A DNA stretch of 64,000 nucleotides from Ectopseudomonas mendocina (GCF_007049795.1 NZ_SCFY01000001.1:248001-312000); one strand, 5' to 3'; shown: positions 48,253 through 61,544, counted from the stretch's first letter. The notes: generated from the letters alone by a model not told the origin. A program made the numbers and translations.

Positions 48253-50082
48253 TTACAGCGGAAAGATCAGCGGCACCAGCAGCACGCTGACGATCATCAC
48301 CAACAGGGTGAAGGGCACGCCGATGCGCACGAAGTCACCGAAGCGGTATTGGCCGGGGCCGAGCACCAGAGTGTTCACCGGCGAGGAGATCGGTGTCATG
48401 AAGGCGGCCGAGGCAGCCAGGGCCACGGTCATGGCGAAGGGCAGGGGAGACACATCCAGCGCCTGCGCGGTGGCGATGGCCACTGGCGCCATCAACACCG
48501 CCGTGGCGGTGTTGGAGATAAACAGGCCGATCACCGCAGTGAGGGCGAACAGGCTGGCCAGGATCAGATGTGGCCCCGCATCACCCAGACCGCCCACCAA
48601 GCCCTGCACGGCCAACTCGACGCCGCCGGTCTGCTGCAGCGCCTGGGCGAAGGGCAGCATGCCGACGATGAGGATCAGCGTCGGCCAGTGGATGGCGCGG
48701 TAGGCGCTGTCCAGGTCGATGCAGCGAAACGCGCCCATCAGCAGGCAGGCGATCAGTGCGGCCTGTACGTTGGGCACCAGACCGCTGACCATCAGCAGCA
48801 CCATTACCGCCAGGCTGAGCAATGCATAGGGCGCCTTGCGTGCGGCAGGTGCCACCTCGGCCACTTCCGCCGGCAGGCTGAGCACCAGGAAATCGCGGCT
48901 CAGCCCCTGCAGGCGGTGTATATCACGCCAGGCGCCGGCTACCAGCAGGGTGTCTGAAGCCTTGAGTTTCTCGTCCACCAGCACGCCTTCCAGCGCTTGT
49001 CCCTGACGACGCAGGCCAACCACGTTGAGCTTGTGCCGCGAACGAAAGCCCAGTTCCTGAATGCTCTTGCCCGGCAGTTGCGACTCCGGCGGCAGCGCCA
49101 CTTCGGCCAAGCCCAGTTCATGGGCGTGCAGGCTGAAATACGAATGCGGCAGCGGCATGGGTTCCAGCCCCAGCGCCTGGTAGCTGCCGAGCAGACCGAT
49201 GGTGGGGCTGGCGATATCCACCAGCAGTACGTCGCCCGGCTCCAGCAGGGTATTGCCGCTGGCCATCAGCAGCAGGGTGCGTAGGCGCTGGCGGCGTTCG
49301 ATGGCGATGACATTGATGCCATGATCACGGCGCAACTGCAGCTCGTTGAGCACCTGATTGGCCAGGGGCGAGTCGGCGCGCACCTGCAGGCGCCGCTCGC
49401 GCTCGCTGAGGCGATAGCGCTCGGCCAGGTCGGCCAGGGTCAGACGTGGTGGCTCGGCATTGCCACCTGCTTCGCTGCGTACCAGCCAGCGTCGGGCGAT
49501 CAACATGTAGCCGATGCCGAGCACCAGCACTGCCAGGCCGATGGGCGTGAGATCGAAAAAGCCAAAACCATCCAGCCCAGCACGGCGCAGTTCGGCATGC
49601 ACCACCAGGTTCGGCGGTGTAGCGACCAGCGTCAGCATGCCGCTGATCAGCCCGGCAAACGCCAGTGGCATCATCAGTCGTGCCGGGGCTATGCGCAGGC
49701 GCGCGGCGACACCGAGCACCACGGGGATGAAGATTGCCACCACGCCGGTGGAACTCATCACCGAACCCAGGCCGGCCACGGCCAGCATCAGCAGGATCAG
49801 CAGACGCGTTTCGCTGCTGCCGGCCTTGGTCACCAGCCAGTCACCCAGGCGGTAGGCGATGCCGGTGCGCACCAGACCGTCGCCGATGATGAACAGCGCG
49901 GCGATGAGGATGACGTTGGCGTCGCTGAAACCGGCCAGGGTCTGTTGCAGGTTGAGTACGCCAGTCAGCGGTAGGGCGACCAGTACCAGCAGGGCGACCA
50001 CGTCCATGCGTGGTTTGCCGATGATGAAGAGGGTGACGGCGCCGGCCAGCAGGCCTAGCACCCAGAACAGATCCGGATTCAT
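48253..50082 (-). CDS. SLC13-type (DASS/ArsB-like) permease with internal TrkA-C domains
   Basis: A 609-residue inner-membrane transporter. An N-terminal half (about 1-195) and C-terminal half (about 410-609) hold the SLC13-type helices, including the motifs VATPPNLVVHAEL and ISNTATAVLMAP. In between (about 205-385) are two RCK-C/TrkA-C-type domains with GKSIQELGFRSRHKLNVVGL. Such proteins carry sulphate or dicarboxylates, usually with Na+. ATG at 50082. Two Na+/H+ antiporters follow within 4 kb. Confidence 0.88.
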   Translation of the reverse strand: MNPDLFWVLGLLAGAVTLFIIGKPRMDVVALLVLVALPLTGVLNLQQTLAGFSDANVILIAALFIIGDGLVRTGIAYRLGDWLVTKAGSSETRLLILLMLAVAGLGSVMSSTGVVAIFIPVVLGVAARLRIAPARLMMPLAFAGLISGMLTLVATPPNLVVHAELRRAGLDGFGFFDLTPIGLAVLVLGIGYMLIARRWLVRSEAGGNAEPPRLTLADLAERYRLSERERRLQVRADSPLANQVLNELQLRRDHGINVIAIERRQRLRTLLLMASGNTLLEPGDVLLVDIASPTIGLLGSYQALGLEPMPLPHSYFSLHAHELGLAEVALPPESQLPGKSIQELGFRSRHKLNVVGLRRQGQALEGVLVDEKLKASDTLLVAGAWRDIHRLQGLSRDFLVLSLPAEVAEVAPAARKAPYALLSLAVMVLLMVSGLVPNVQAALIACLLMGAFRCIDLDSAYRAIHWPTLILIVGMLPFAQALQQTGGVELAVQGLVGGLGDAGPHLILASLFALTAVIGLFISNTATAVLMAPVAIATAQALDVSPLPFAMTVALAASAAFMTPISSPVNTLVLGPGQYRFGDFVRIGVPFTLLVMIVSVLLVPLIFPL

Positions 50083-50112
50083 CGCAGCTCCAAGAGGTGT
50101 GGAGCGATTATT

Positions 50113-50409
50113 TCAGGGATAACCCAGCGTAGTCTTGATCTGCTGCAGGTTAGCGGCGATCCAACGCTTGTCGATCGGCCCCCAGTCGCGAATCTGGTAG
50201 TGACCGGCGTTGTTGCGTTCGCCCTCGTTCTGCTCGAACTGGCAGTCGATATCCAGCTCGGCGAGGGCGGTGAGGGTGTCCTGTGCGGTGCGCCGGGGCA
50301 TGCCGGTGGCGTCCATCAGTGCCGGCACGCTGACAGCCTGGCCGCTGTCGATCAGCCAGGCCACGTAGAGGCGGCGGTAGAAGCTGGTGCGGGTCTTGCT
50401 CGTCTGCAT
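50113..50409 (-). CDS. Small winged-helix DNA-binding protein
   Basis: A 98-residue protein with an N-terminal helix-turn-helix: SVPALMDATGMPRRTAQDTLTALAEL (about 27-52). The tail RDWGPIDKRWIAANLQQIK recurs in many pseudomonad relatives. No target known. It lies between the SLC13 gene and nhaD, all in one direction. Confidence 0.8.
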   Translation of the reverse strand: MQTSKTRTSFYRRLYVAWLIDSGQAVSVPALMDATGMPRRTAQDTLTALAELDIDCQFEQNEGERNNAGHYQIRDWGPIDKRWIAANLQQIKTTLGYP

Positions 50410-50445
50410 GGCAACTTCCTACTCTGAGCCGAGGGCCGTCGCGTG

Positions 50446-51822
50446 TCAGGCGGCGAACATCAGCATATAGGTGACGGCACCGGCCAGGTAGCCGATGAAG
50501 GCCAGGCCGCTGATCTTCTTCAGGTACCAGATGAAGTTGATCTTCTCCATGCCCATGGCGGCCACGCCAGCAGCCGAGCCGATGATCAGGCAGCTACCGC
50601 CGGTCCCGGCGCAGTAGGCGAGCATTTCCCAAAAGTTGCCGTCGACCACGAAGTTGCGCAGCCATGGCAGCTCGTTCGCTGCAGCGGCCGCCAGGTTTTC
50701 AGGGCTGACCAGCGGGTACATCTTCATGGCGCCGGCAACCATCGGCACGTTGTCCACCACGGCCGAGAGCATGCCGATGGAGATGGCGATGCTGTAGATA
50801 TTGCCCAGGCTGTCCTTGAGCAGCGTCGCCACCTGGATCAGGTGGCCGGCGCTGGACAGTGCAGAGACTGCGAGCAGGATGCCGAGGAAGAACAGCACGC
50901 TGGTGATGTCGATACGGCGCAATACGCCCACTACCGACAGCGGGTCCTTTTCTTCGCTGTTCTTGCTGCGGTGGATGATCTCGGTGGTGATCCACAGCAG
51001 ACTGAGGCCGAAGAGGATGCCCATGTATGGCGGCAGATGGGTGATGGTCTTGAACACCGGCACGAAGATCAGCGCCCCGAGGCCCAGGCAGAACACCAGG
51101 TTACGCTCGAAGGGCGTGGTCGGATCGCGACGGCTCTCGGCGCTTTCCTTGATGCGCGGTTCAGCCACTTCACCCTTGAGGCGGAAGCTCATGATCAGCA
51201 GCGGCACCAGCAGGCAGATCAGGCTGGGCAGGAACAGCTTGGTGATGATGCCGGTGGCGGTCACCTGATTGCCAATCCACAGCATGGTGGTGGTCACGTC
51301 ACCAATTGGCGACCAGGCGCCGCCGGCATTGGCGGCGATGACCACGATGCCGGCGTAGAACCAGCGCTCGTGGCGGTCGGCGATCAGCTTGCGCAGCAGC
51401 GAGATCATGACGATGGTGGTGGCCAGGTTGTCCAGCGCAGCGGACAGGAAGAAGGTGATCAACCCCACCAGCCACAGAAGGTGCACGCGCTTGTGGGTGC
51501 GGATGCGATCGGTGATGACCTTGAAGCCCTCGTGGGCGTCGATCAGCTCGACGATGGTCATGGCGCCCATGAGGAAGAACAGGATCTCGGAGATCTCACC
51601 GAGGTGGTGGCGCAGTTCTTCGACCACATGATGGGTGTTAGTGCTGGAGCCGGCGGTGCCGGTGCCGAGCAGTGGCAGGATGCTGTCGGCGCCGAGCACC
51701 AGCAGGGTCCAGGCAATCACGGCGGTGAGCAGGGCGGAGGCTGCCTTGTCGATCTTTAACGGGTGCTCGAGGGCGATGCACAGGTAGCCGAGGACGAAGA
51801 CGAGTGCCATCAACGCATACAT
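50446..51822 (-). CDS. nhaD: Na+/H+ antiporter NhaD
   Basis: A 458-residue inner-membrane antiporter with about a dozen helices. Motifs include LFFLMGAMTIVELIDAHEGF and NAGGAWSPIGDVTTTMLW, both strongly conserved in NhaD, and VDNVPMVAGAMKM. NhaD exports Na+ or Li+ at alkaline pH and is common in halotolerant Gammaproteobacteria. ATG at 51822. Confidence 0.94.
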   Translation of the reverse strand: MYALMALVFVLGYLCIALEHPLKIDKAASALLTAVIAWTLLVLGADSILPLLGTGTAGSSTNTHHVVEELRHHLGEISEILFFLMGAMTIVELIDAHEGFKVITDRIRTHKRVHLLWLVGLITFFLSAALDNLATTIVMISLLRKLIADRHERWFYAGIVVIAANAGGAWSPIGDVTTTMLWIGNQVTATGIITKLFLPSLICLLVPLLIMSFRLKGEVAEPRIKESAESRRDPTTPFERNLVFCLGLGALIFVPVFKTITHLPPYMGILFGLSLLWITTEIIHRSKNSEEKDPLSVVGVLRRIDITSVLFFLGILLAVSALSSAGHLIQVATLLKDSLGNIYSIAISIGMLSAVVDNVPMVAGAMKMYPLVSPENLAAAAANELPWLRNFVVDGNFWEMLAYCAGTGGSCLIIGSAAGVAAMGMEKINFIWYLKKISGLAFIGYLAGAVTYMLMFAA

Positions 51823-52009
51823 GTTCGGAGTTCCGCTCTGATTTTTATTGGTGGGGACGCGCCGGAGGGCTGCTGCCAGGCGGGTGAAGATGCCTGAAAC
51901 AATTGGAAAAAGGGAAGATTTTTATAGCGAAAGGAGCAAAGAGATGAGCGTTTTGCTACTTAATGAGGTGTTCGGGCCGCTGCGCTGGCTGGCCCGAACG
52001 GCTGTGAAA

Positions 52010-53440
52010 TCAACCGGCAGTCTGCGGTTTGGGCGGCAGCAGGTAGGCGAGGGCGATGGCCAGCACCGGCATGATCAGGTTGAAGAAGCAGTACGGCAGG
52101 TAGCTCAACGTTGCCACGCCCAGCGTCGCGGCCATGTAGGCGCCACAGGTATTCCAGGGCACCAGCACGGAGGTCAGGGTACCGCCGTCTTCCAGGGCGC
52201 GTGAAAGGTTGGTTGGCGCCAGGCCGCGTTTTTCGTATTCGGCGCGATACATGCGCCCTGGTAGCACCAGGGCGATGTACTGATCGGCGGTGATTACGTT
52301 GGTGCCGATGGTGGTGGTGATGGTGCTGGCTACCAGGCCGCTGTCGCTGCGCACCAGGCGTAGGGCACTCTGCAACAGGCGCTGCAGCAGACCGAGGCGC
52401 TCCAGCACGCCGCCGAAGCACATGGCGCAGATGATCAGCCACACCGTGGTGAGCATGCTGGCCATGCCGCCCTTGGACAGCAGGCCATCGAGCTCGGCGT
52501 TGCCGCTGGCCGACTCATAACCGGCGAACAGCGCAGTCCATACCGTTTTCAGCGGCGCCAGGGCGCCAGCTTGTGGGTCAGCCAGGCGCGCCATCACCTC
52601 CGGCTGGAACACCACTGCGAATACCGCACCGAGCAGGGCGGCGAGAAACACCGCCGGGAAGGCGGCCCACTGGCGTACCGCGAGCAGCAGCAGGAAGGCC
52701 ACCGGCAGCAGCAGGTGCCAGCCGAGATTGAACTGCGCCTCCAGCGCGCTCAGCACCTCGGCGATACGGCTGGTGTCATGTTCGGCGCTGGCCTGCTGGC
52801 CAAGGGTGAAGAAGATCGCCAGGGCGATCAGCAACGCCGGCACCGTGGTGCGCAACATGTTGCGGATATGCGCGAACAGGTCGGCACCGGCTGCCGCTGG
52901 CGCCAGGTTGGTGGTGTCCGACAGCGGCGACAGCTTGTCGCCGAAGTAGGCACCGGAAATGATCGCGCCGGCGGTGATCGCCGGGTCCAGCCCCAGGCCT
53001 GCTGCCACGCCCATCAGACCGATGCCAAGGGTGCCGGCCACCGTCCACGAGCTGCCGATGGACAGCGCGGTGAGCGCGCAGATCAGGCAACTGGTGAGGT
53101 AGAAGTACTCGGCGCTGATCAGCTTCAGGCCCAGCCAGATCATGGTCGGCACCGTGCCGGCGAGAATCCAGGTGCCGATCAGCGCGCCGACCGCCAGCAG
53201 AATCAGGTTGGCTTTCATCGCCATATGGATGCCAGCGAGTATGCCTTCTTCGATCTCGGCCCAGCGCAGGCCATTCTTCAGGCCGACCAGGCCGGCGACG
53301 AAGGCGGCGCTCATCAGCACGATCTGGTTCGGGCCGCTGGAGGAGGCGTCACCGAACAGGTAAACGGAGAGGCTGAGCAGCACGACGAGTATGCCAATTG
53401 GCAGCAAGGCATCGAGCAGGGAAGGGGAGCGGGCAGTCAT
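52010..53440 (-). CDS. nhaC: Na+/H+ antiporter NhaC family
   Basis: A 476-residue NhaC-family protein with about eleven helices. Recognisable stretches are IMIWLGLKLI-like (PTMIWLGLKLISAEYFY), SSWTVAGTLGIGLMGVAAGLG, SGAYFGDKLSPLSDTTNLAP and PWNTCGAYMAATLGV. It exchanges cytoplasmic Na+ for H+. With nhaD it forms a pair separated by 187 bp with no clear terminator in it, which I see as nearly featureless. Confidence 0.92.
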   Translation of the reverse strand: MTARSPSLLDALLPIGILVVLLSLSVYLFGDASSSGPNQIVLMSAAFVAGLVGLKNGLRWAEIEEGILAGIHMAMKANLILLAVGALIGTWILAGTVPTMIWLGLKLISAEYFYLTSCLICALTALSIGSSWTVAGTLGIGLMGVAAGLGLDPAITAGAIISGAYFGDKLSPLSDTTNLAPAAAGADLFAHIRNMLRTTVPALLIALAIFFTLGQQASAEHDTSRIAEVLSALEAQFNLGWHLLLPVAFLLLLAVRQWAAFPAVFLAALLGAVFAVVFQPEVMARLADPQAGALAPLKTVWTALFAGYESASGNAELDGLLSKGGMASMLTTVWLIICAMCFGGVLERLGLLQRLLQSALRLVRSDSGLVASTITTTIGTNVITADQYIALVLPGRMYRAEYEKRGLAPTNLSRALEDGGTLTSVLVPWNTCGAYMAATLGVATLSYLPYCFFNLIMPVLAIALAYLLPPKPQTAG

Positions 53441-53466
53441 GGGTGTTCCGGGAAATCAAACTAACC

Positions 53467-53525
53467 GTGGGAGGGGCTTCAGCCGCGACTTTGCGGTTAA
53501 AGCTCGCAGCTGAAGCCCCTCCCAC
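53467..53525. repeat. REP-like palindrome, GTGGGAGGGGCTTCAGC family
   Basis: GTGGGAGGGGCTTCAGCCGCG at 53467 (21 bases; first 20 conserved) and its complement ending GAAGCCCCTCCCAC at 53525. Lies between nhaC and valS, next to the valS terminator. Confidence 0.82.
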
Positions 53526-53534
53526 AAAAAACAA

Positions 53535-53558
53535 ACCCGCGCCGGTTGGGGCGCGGGT
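53535..53558 (-). terminator. Terminator after valS
   Basis: ACCCGCGCC (53535-53543) and GGCGCGGGT (53550-53558). On the minus strand it is followed by TTGTTTTTT. Confidence 0.9.
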
Positions 53559-53578
53559 CTGTGGGTGTCGCGCGGTGA

Positions 53579-56410
53579 TCAGAGTGCGGCGATCTTGCCG
53601 CGCTGCTCGACCATCTTGGCCAGGGCTTGTTCAGCCTCGGCCAGCTTGGCGCGCTCTTTATCGAGCACTTCGGCCGGCGCCTTGGCGACGAAGCCTTGGT
53701 TGCTCAGCTTGCCGCCGACGCGCTGCACTTCGCCTTCCAGACGACCGATTTCCTTGTCCAGGCGCGCCAGTTCGGCGTCCTTGTCGATCAGCCCGGCCAT
53801 CGGTACCAGCACTTCCATCTCACCGACCAGAGTGGTGGCGGACATCGGCGCCTCTTCACCGGCAGCCAGCACGCGCACTGACTCGAGCTTGGCCAATTTG
53901 CTCAGCAGCGGCTCGAAGTCGGCCAGGCGGCGCAGGTCTTCGGCACTGGCGTTGGCGACGATGATGTCGATGCGCTTGGCCATGGAGATTTTCATCTCAC
54001 CACGGATCTGGCGCACGCCCAACATCAGTTGCTTGACCCACTCGATGTCGCCTTCGGCGGCGGCGTCGATGCGGCTCTCGTTGGCCACCGGCCAGGGTTG
54101 CAGCATCAGGGTATCGCCCTGCACGCCGGCCTGGGCCTTGATGCGCTGCCAGATTTCTTCGGTGATGAAGGGCATGAACGGGTGCGCCAGGCGCAGGATC
54201 ACTTCCAGCACGCGTACCAGGGTGCGGCGGGTGCCGCGCTGGCGCTCGATGGGCGCGTTCTCGTCCCACAGTACCGGCTTGACCAGCTCCAGGTACCAGG
54301 CGCAGTACTCGTCCCAGATGAACTCGTACAGGGTCTGAGCCGCCAGGTCGAAGCGGAAGGCGTCGAGGTGGCGGGTCACGTCAGCCTCGGTGCGCTGCAG
54401 GGCGGAGATGATCCAGCGATCCACCGGCGACAGTTCGACTGCCTCGCCATTGATGCCGGTGTCCTTGTCATCGGTGTTCTCGATGACGAAGTTGGCGGCG
54501 TTCCACAGCTTGTTGCAGAAGTTGCGGTAGCCCTCGACGCGGCCCATGTCGAACTTGATGTCGCGACCGGTGGAGGCCAGCGCCAGGTTGGTGAAGCGCA
54601 GCGCGTCGGTACCGTAGGCGGCGATGCCGTCGGGGAATTCGGCGCGGGTCTGCTTGGCGATCTTCTCGGCCAGCTTGGGCTGCATCATGCCGCTGGTGCG
54701 CTTGGCCACCAGGGATTCGAGGTCGATGCCGTCGACGATGTCCAGCGGGTCGAGCACGTTGCCCTTGGACTTGGACATCTTCTGCCCCTGTCCGTCGCGC
54801 ACCAGACCATGTACATAGACGGTCTTGAACGGAATCTGCCCGGTCAGGTGGGTCGACAGCATGATCATCCGCGCGACCCAGAAGAAGATGATATCGAAGC
54901 CCGTTACCAGAACATCCGTGGGGTGGAAGGTCTTGAGGAAGTCGGTCTGCTGCGGCCAGCCAAGGGTGGAGAAGGTCCACAGGCCGGAGCTGAACCAGGT
55001 GTCCAGCACGTCTTCGTCCTGGCGCAGGTTGGCATCGCCGAGGTTGTGCTTGGCACGGACTTCCGCTTCGTCGCGACCGACGTAGACGTTGCCGGCATCG
55101 TCGTACCAGGCCGGAATGCGGTGGCCCCACCACAGCTGACGGCTGATGCACCAGTCCTGAATGTCACGCATCCAGCTGAAGTACATGTTCTCGTACTGCT
55201 TGGGCACGAACTGGATCTCGCCACTCTCGACCACGGCGATGGCTTTTTCGGCCAGCGGCTTGGTGGAGACGTACCACTGGTCGGTCAGCCACGGCTCGAT
55301 GACGGTGCCGGAACGGTCGCCTTTTGGCACCTTCAGGGCGTGGTCTTCGATCTTCTCCAGCAGGCCGGCGGCGTCGAAGGCGGCGACGATCTGCTTGCGC
55401 GCTTCGAAGCGATCCAGACCGGCGAACTGCGCCGGAATGTTCGCTTCGATCTGCTCGTTGACGCTACCGTCGAGGTTGAACACCTGGGCCTGAGCCAGCA
55501 CGGCGGCGTTCTTGTCGAAGATGTTGATCAGCGGCAGGTTGTGGCGCTTGCCCACTTCGTAGTCGTTGAAGTCATGCGCCGGGGTGATCTTCACGCAGCC
55601 GGTGCCGAACTCGGGGTCGCAATAGTCATCGGCGATGATCGGGATGCGACGGCCCAGCAGCGGCAGTTCGACGAAGCTGCCGATCAAGGCTTTGTAGCGC
55701 TCGTCTTCCGGGTGCACGGCCACGGCGATGTCGCCGAGCATGGTTTCCGGGCGGGTGGTGGCGACGATCAGGTAATCATTGCCTTCAGCGGTTTTCTTGC
55801 CGTCGGCCAGCGGGTAGCGCAGGTTCCACAGCGAGCCCTTCTCGTCGTGGCTCTCCACTTCGAGGTCGGAGATGGCGGTGTGGAACTTGGTGTCCCAGTT
55901 AACCAGGCGCTTGCCGCGATAGATCAGACCGTCTTCATGCAGGCGTACGAAGGCTTCTTTCACGGCTTCGGACAGGCCGTCGTCCATGGTGAAGCGCTCG
56001 CGCGACCAGTCCACCGAGCTGCCCAGGCGGCGAATCTGCCGGGTGATGGTGCCGCCGGACTGCTCCTTCCACTCCCAGACTTTCTCCAGGAATTTCTCGC
56101 GGCCCAGGTCATGGCGACCGATACCGTCGGCGGCCAGCTGGCGCTCGACCACCATCTGCGTGGCGATGCCCGCGTGGTCGGTGCCTGGCTGCCACAGGGT
56201 GTTGCGGCCCTGCATGCGGCGGAAGCGGATCAGGCAGTCCATGATCGAGTTGTTGAAGCCGTGGCCCATATGCAGGCTGCCGGTGACGTTCGGCGGCGGG
56301 ATCATGATGGTGTAGGGTTCGCCCGAGCCTTGCGGGGCGAAGTAGCCCTTGGCTTCCCAGTTCTGGTACAGGGCGGTTTCAATGGCGTGCGGCTGGTAGG
56401 TCTTGTCCAT
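53579..56410 (-). CDS. valS: Valyl-tRNA synthetase
   Basis: A 943-residue class I synthetase that charges tRNA-Val. HIGH appears as HMGH in [22 protein letters not shown] as KMSKSKGNV. The CP1 editing domain is present (about 190-400) and the C-terminal coiled-coil arm (from about 880). ATG 56410 starts [11 protein letters not shown]; the frame extends upstream without conservation. Genes downstream in P. aeruginosa order (holC, pepA) follow, read from the same strand. Confidence 0.97.
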   Translation of the reverse strand: MDKTYQPHAIETALYQNWEAKGYFAPQGSGEPYTIMIPPPNVTGSLHMGHGFNNSIMDCLIRFRRMQGRNTLWQPGTDHAGIATQMVVERQLAADGIGRHDLGREKFLEKVWEWKEQSGGTITRQIRRLGSSVDWSRERFTMDDGLSEAVKEAFVRLHEDGLIYRGKRLVNWDTKFHTAISDLEVESHDEKGSLWNLRYPLADGKKTAEGNDYLIVATTRPETMLGDIAVAVHPEDERYKALIGSFVELPLLGRRIPIIADDYCDPEFGTGCVKITPAHDFNDYEVGKRHNLPLINIFDKNAAVLAQAQVFNLDGSVNEQIEANIPAQFAGLDRFEARKQIVAAFDAAGLLEKIEDHALKVPKGDRSGTVIEPWLTDQWYVSTKPLAEKAIAVVESGEIQFVPKQYENMYFSWMRDIQDWCISRQLWWGHRIPAWYDDAGNVYVGRDEAEVRAKHNLGDANLRQDEDVLDTWFSSGLWTFSTLGWPQQTDFLKTFHPTDVLVTGFDIIFFWVARMIMLSTHLTGQIPFKTVYVHGLVRDGQGQKMSKSKGNVLDPLDIVDGIDLESLVAKRTSGMMQPKLAEKIAKQTRAEFPDGIAAYGTDALRFTNLALASTGRDIKFDMGRVEGYRNFCNKLWNAANFVIENTDDKDTGINGEAVELSPVDRWIISALQRTEADVTRHLDAFRFDLAAQTLYEFIWDEYCAWYLELVKPVLWDENAPIERQRGTRRTLVRVLEVILRLAHPFMPFITEEIWQRIKAQAGVQGDTLMLQPWPVANESRIDAAAEGDIEWVKQLMLGVRQIRGEMKISMAKRIDIIVANASAEDLRRLADFEPLLSKLAKLESVRVLAAGEEAPMSATTLVGEMEVLVPMAGLIDKDAELARLDKEIGRLEGEVQRVGGKLSNQGFVAKAPAEVLDKERAKLAEAEQALAKMVEQRGKIAAL

Positions 56411-56492
56411 GCGCGGCGGGACCCTTTGACGGCTGATCGGAAAAGCCGACAAGTATACCGCTTCTGAGCGCCAAGCCATAAGCCTTGAGCTG

Positions 56493-56544
56493 TAGGGTGG
56501 GTGCAACCCGCCATCCGTGGTGTGGCGGGTTGCACCCGCCCTAC
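56493..56544. repeat. REP-like palindrome upstream of valS
   Basis: GTAGGGTGGGTGCAACCCGCC (20 of 21 bases shown matter) at 56493 is mirrored by GGCGGGTTGCACCCGCCCTAC ending at 56544. It lies between the next gene's stop and the valS start. Confidence 0.82.
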
Positions 56545-56571
56545 GGGAAATGGCAGACCGCGTCCAGTTTT

Positions 56572-56640
56572 TGTAGGAGCCCCGCCTCGGGGCGAAGCTT
56601 TTGCTGTCGGGGGCAAACTCTTGCCCCGGGGCGGGGCAGG
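56572..56640. repeat. GC-rich palindrome, GTAGGAGCCCCGCCTCGGGGC
   Basis: A GCCCCGCCTCGGGGC hairpin with a further GCCCCGGGGCGGGGC run up to 56637. It abuts the end of the 56643 gene. Confidence 0.65.
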
Positions 56641-56642
56641 GA

Positions 56643-57071
56643 TTACTTGCGTGGCGGTAGCAGGCGCGGCAGGCGGGCTTCGAGGCGGCGCTTGAGTTCG
56701 GCCTCGATCTGCGGCACGAAATCGTCGATCACGTCCTGCAGGATCAACTGGGCGGCGGCGCGCAACTCGCCATTCAAATGCTGCAGATCGCGGGCGCTGT
56801 CATGCAGGCGCGGCTCGATGCTGTCGCGCAGTGGGCTTGGCGCTGGCGCAGGCTGCGGGGCTGGCGTCGGTTTAGGCGTCGGCGTTGCATGAAAGGGGGG
56901 CGGCGGGCCGGGCGGCGCGCTGACGATGTCGGACAGTACCGGAATGCTGTCCGGGTCCAGCGAGTCGATCAGCAGTGGCGGTTCGCTGCCATTATCGCCC
57001 AGCAGCTCGCGAATCGACTCCAGGTCGTGCAGCAACTGAGTAGGTTTCTGTGGAGGCTTGGGGGTGTCCAT
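56643..57071 (-). CDS. Uncharacterised proline-rich protein between holC and valS
   Basis: A 142-residue protein: a short acidic N-terminus ([15 protein letters not shown]), a long proline stretch ([20 protein letters not shown]) and a basic, helical C-terminus ([20 protein letters not shown]). No family I can name. P. aeruginosa has a counterpart at the same place, by recall PA3833. It reads with holC and valS; the spacer upstream is 60 bp. It may be co-expressed with the clamp-loader protein. Confidence 0.72.
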   Translation of the reverse strand: MDTPKPPQKPTQLLHDLESIRELLGDNGSEPPLLIDSLDPDSIPVLSDIVSAPPGPPPPFHATPTPKPTPAPQPAPAPSPLRDSIEPRLHDSARDLQHLNGELRAAAQLILQDVIDDFVPQIEAELKRRLEARLPRLLPPRK

Positions 57072-57131
57072 GGTTATCGGCGCAGCGAGAAAAAGGGCTG
57101 GAATGGCTTGTGTTGTGAGCGTGCACGGACA

Positions 57132-57551
57132 CTAAAGTTCGACGCGTTGCGGATCATACCCGCGCTGGCGATAAGTACGGAAATTCTCGCGACAGGCGCT
57201 CAGCAACTCGGGCTGCTGATTGACGATCTCGATGATGCGGGAAAAGCGCTCGACATGCGGCGACAGACTGCTGCCCAGGTTGATCAGCACGCCCTGCTCG
57301 GTGCTCGGCACTTCGTCGATGCCCAATACCACGGGTGACAGTGGCGCTTCATGGTGCAGGTCATGGGGTACAAAGCGTTCGGCTTTGAATGTCCACAGCA
57401 GTTCGTCGAGTTCACCACACTGCGCCTCGTCGCTGCCGCGAACGAACACCGGCAGGCCGGCACTCCAGGCCTTGAGCGCCAGTTGGCAGGCGGCGCGAAA
57501 GCGGCCCGTGGCGTCACTGGAAGAGAGAACGTAGAACTCGATTCTGGGCAT
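57132..57551 (-). CDS. holC: DNA polymerase III chi subunit
   Basis: A 139-residue protein, the length of pseudomonad HolC. N-terminus PRIEFYVLSSSDATGRFRAACQLALKAW is the conserved Rossmann-like start; later FVPHDLHHEAPLSPVVLG is typical. Chi binds SSB and tethers the clamp loader through psi. ATG 57551 is chosen since the upstream frame is unconserved. It lies 60 bp upstream of the proline-rich protein gene and is read in the same direction as pepA. Confidence 0.94.
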   Translation of the reverse strand: MPRIEFYVLSSSDATGRFRAACQLALKAWSAGLPVFVRGSDEAQCGELDELLWTFKAERFVPHDLHHEAPLSPVVLGIDEVPSTEQGVLINLGSSLSPHVERFSRIIEIVNQQPELLSACRENFRTYRQRGYDPQRVEL

Positions 57552-57589
57552 TCGGTTTTCAACGGTTGGAGGGTAATGGGCTGGATGTT

Positions 57590-57648
57590 GTAGGAGCGGA
57601 TTCATCCGCGATTTCATCGCGAATGATCGCGGCTGAAGCCGCTCCTAC
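57590..57648. repeat. REP-like palindrome between holC and pepA
   Basis: GTAGGAGCGGATTCATCCGCG at 57590 pairs with a right half CGCGGCTGAAGCCGCTCCTAC ending at 57648; the outer arms pair and the inner parts form separate stems. Same family as 44135. Confidence 0.75.
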
Positions 57649-57671
57649 ATAAGCATGGCCCGGATGCTGGG

Positions 57672-60419
<2,748 letters not shown>

Positions 60420-60427
<8 letters not shown>

Positions 60428-61484
60428 GTTGGATCGCTACATTGGCACCCAGGTGTTCTACGCCATTCTGGCCGTGCTGGGCATCATTCTGGGGCTGGCG
60501 CTGCTGTTCGCATTCATTGATGAGCTCAGCGACCTGAACAAGGGCGATTACGGTCTTGGTCAGGCGCTGTGGTACGTCTTGCTGACCGCGCCGCGCCGCG
60601 CCTACGAGATGCTGCCGATGGCGGCGCTGATCGGCTGTCTGATCGGTCTCGGCACGCTCGCCAGCAACAGCGAGCTGACCATCATGCGTGCGGCCGGTGT
60701 TTCCATCGGGCGCATCGTCTGGGCGGTGATGAAGCCCATGCTGGTGCTGATGCTGGCCGGTATTCTGATTGGCGAGTACGTCGCGCCGCTGACCGAGAAC
60801 CAGGCGCAGGCGGATCGCGCCCTGGCTCAGGGTGGCGGGGCGGCGCAGAGCTCCAAGCGCGGTATGTGGCACCGTCAGGGGCAGGAATACGTGCACATCA
60901 ACGCCGTGCAGCCCAATGGCGTCCTGCTCGGGGTGACGCGTTACCGCTTCGATGACGAGCGTCGTCTGCTTTCCTCCAGTTTCGCCCGTCGCGCCGAATA
61001 CCGTGACAACCACTGGATGCTGCGCAACGTGCAGACCACCGTGCTGCATGAGGACCGTTCCGAGGTGATCAACCAGCCGGAAGAACGCTGGGAGATCGAA
61101 CTCAATCCGGAGCTGCTCGGTACCGTGGTGATGGAGCCTGAGGCGCTGTCAGTGACCGGGCTGTGGCAGTACATCCATTACCTGGGTGAGCAGGGGCTGA
61201 ACAACGCGCGCTACTGGCTGGCGTTCTGGACCAAGGTGCTGCAGCCGCTGGTAACCGGCGCGCTGGTCTTGATGGCTATCTCCTTCATCTTCGGTCCGCT
61301 GCGCTCGGTGACACTGGGGCAGCGCGTATTTACCGGTGTGCTGGTGGGCTTCATCTTCCGTATCGCTCAGGACTTGCTTGGTCCATCGAGCCTGGTGTTC
61401 GGTTTCTCGCCGCTGCTGGCGGTGTTGGTGCCGGCCGGTATCTGTGCGTTGGCCGGGGTTTGGCTGCTGCGCCGAGCTGGATGA
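60420..61484 (+). CDS. lptG: LPS export ABC transporter permease LptG
   Basis: A 354-residue partner of LptF with the same layout. The opening MAKLDRYIGTQVFYAILAVL and the coupling segment PRRAYEMLPMAALIGCLIGLG are conserved in LptG. ATG 60420 overlaps lptF by 8 nt, so the two are made together. A strong bidirectional terminator follows. Confidence 0.95.
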
Positions 61485-61500
61485 GTCGATCAGGGGTATG

Positions 61501-61529
61501 AAAAAGCCGGTTCAATGAACCGGCTTTTT
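61501..61529. terminator. Bidirectional terminator between lptG and the RDD gene
   Basis: AAAAAGCCGGTTC (61501-61513) and GAACCGGCTTTTT (61517-61529) form a perfect 13-bp stem with A/T tracts on both sides, serving the two convergent genes. Confidence 0.95.
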
Positions 61530-61544
61530 CGCATCTGCTCTGGG

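Noticed and set aside
54029..56467. An 812-codon open frame on the plus strand over valS
   Set aside because: Antisense to a synthetase with all its motifs; composition typical of a shadow frame.
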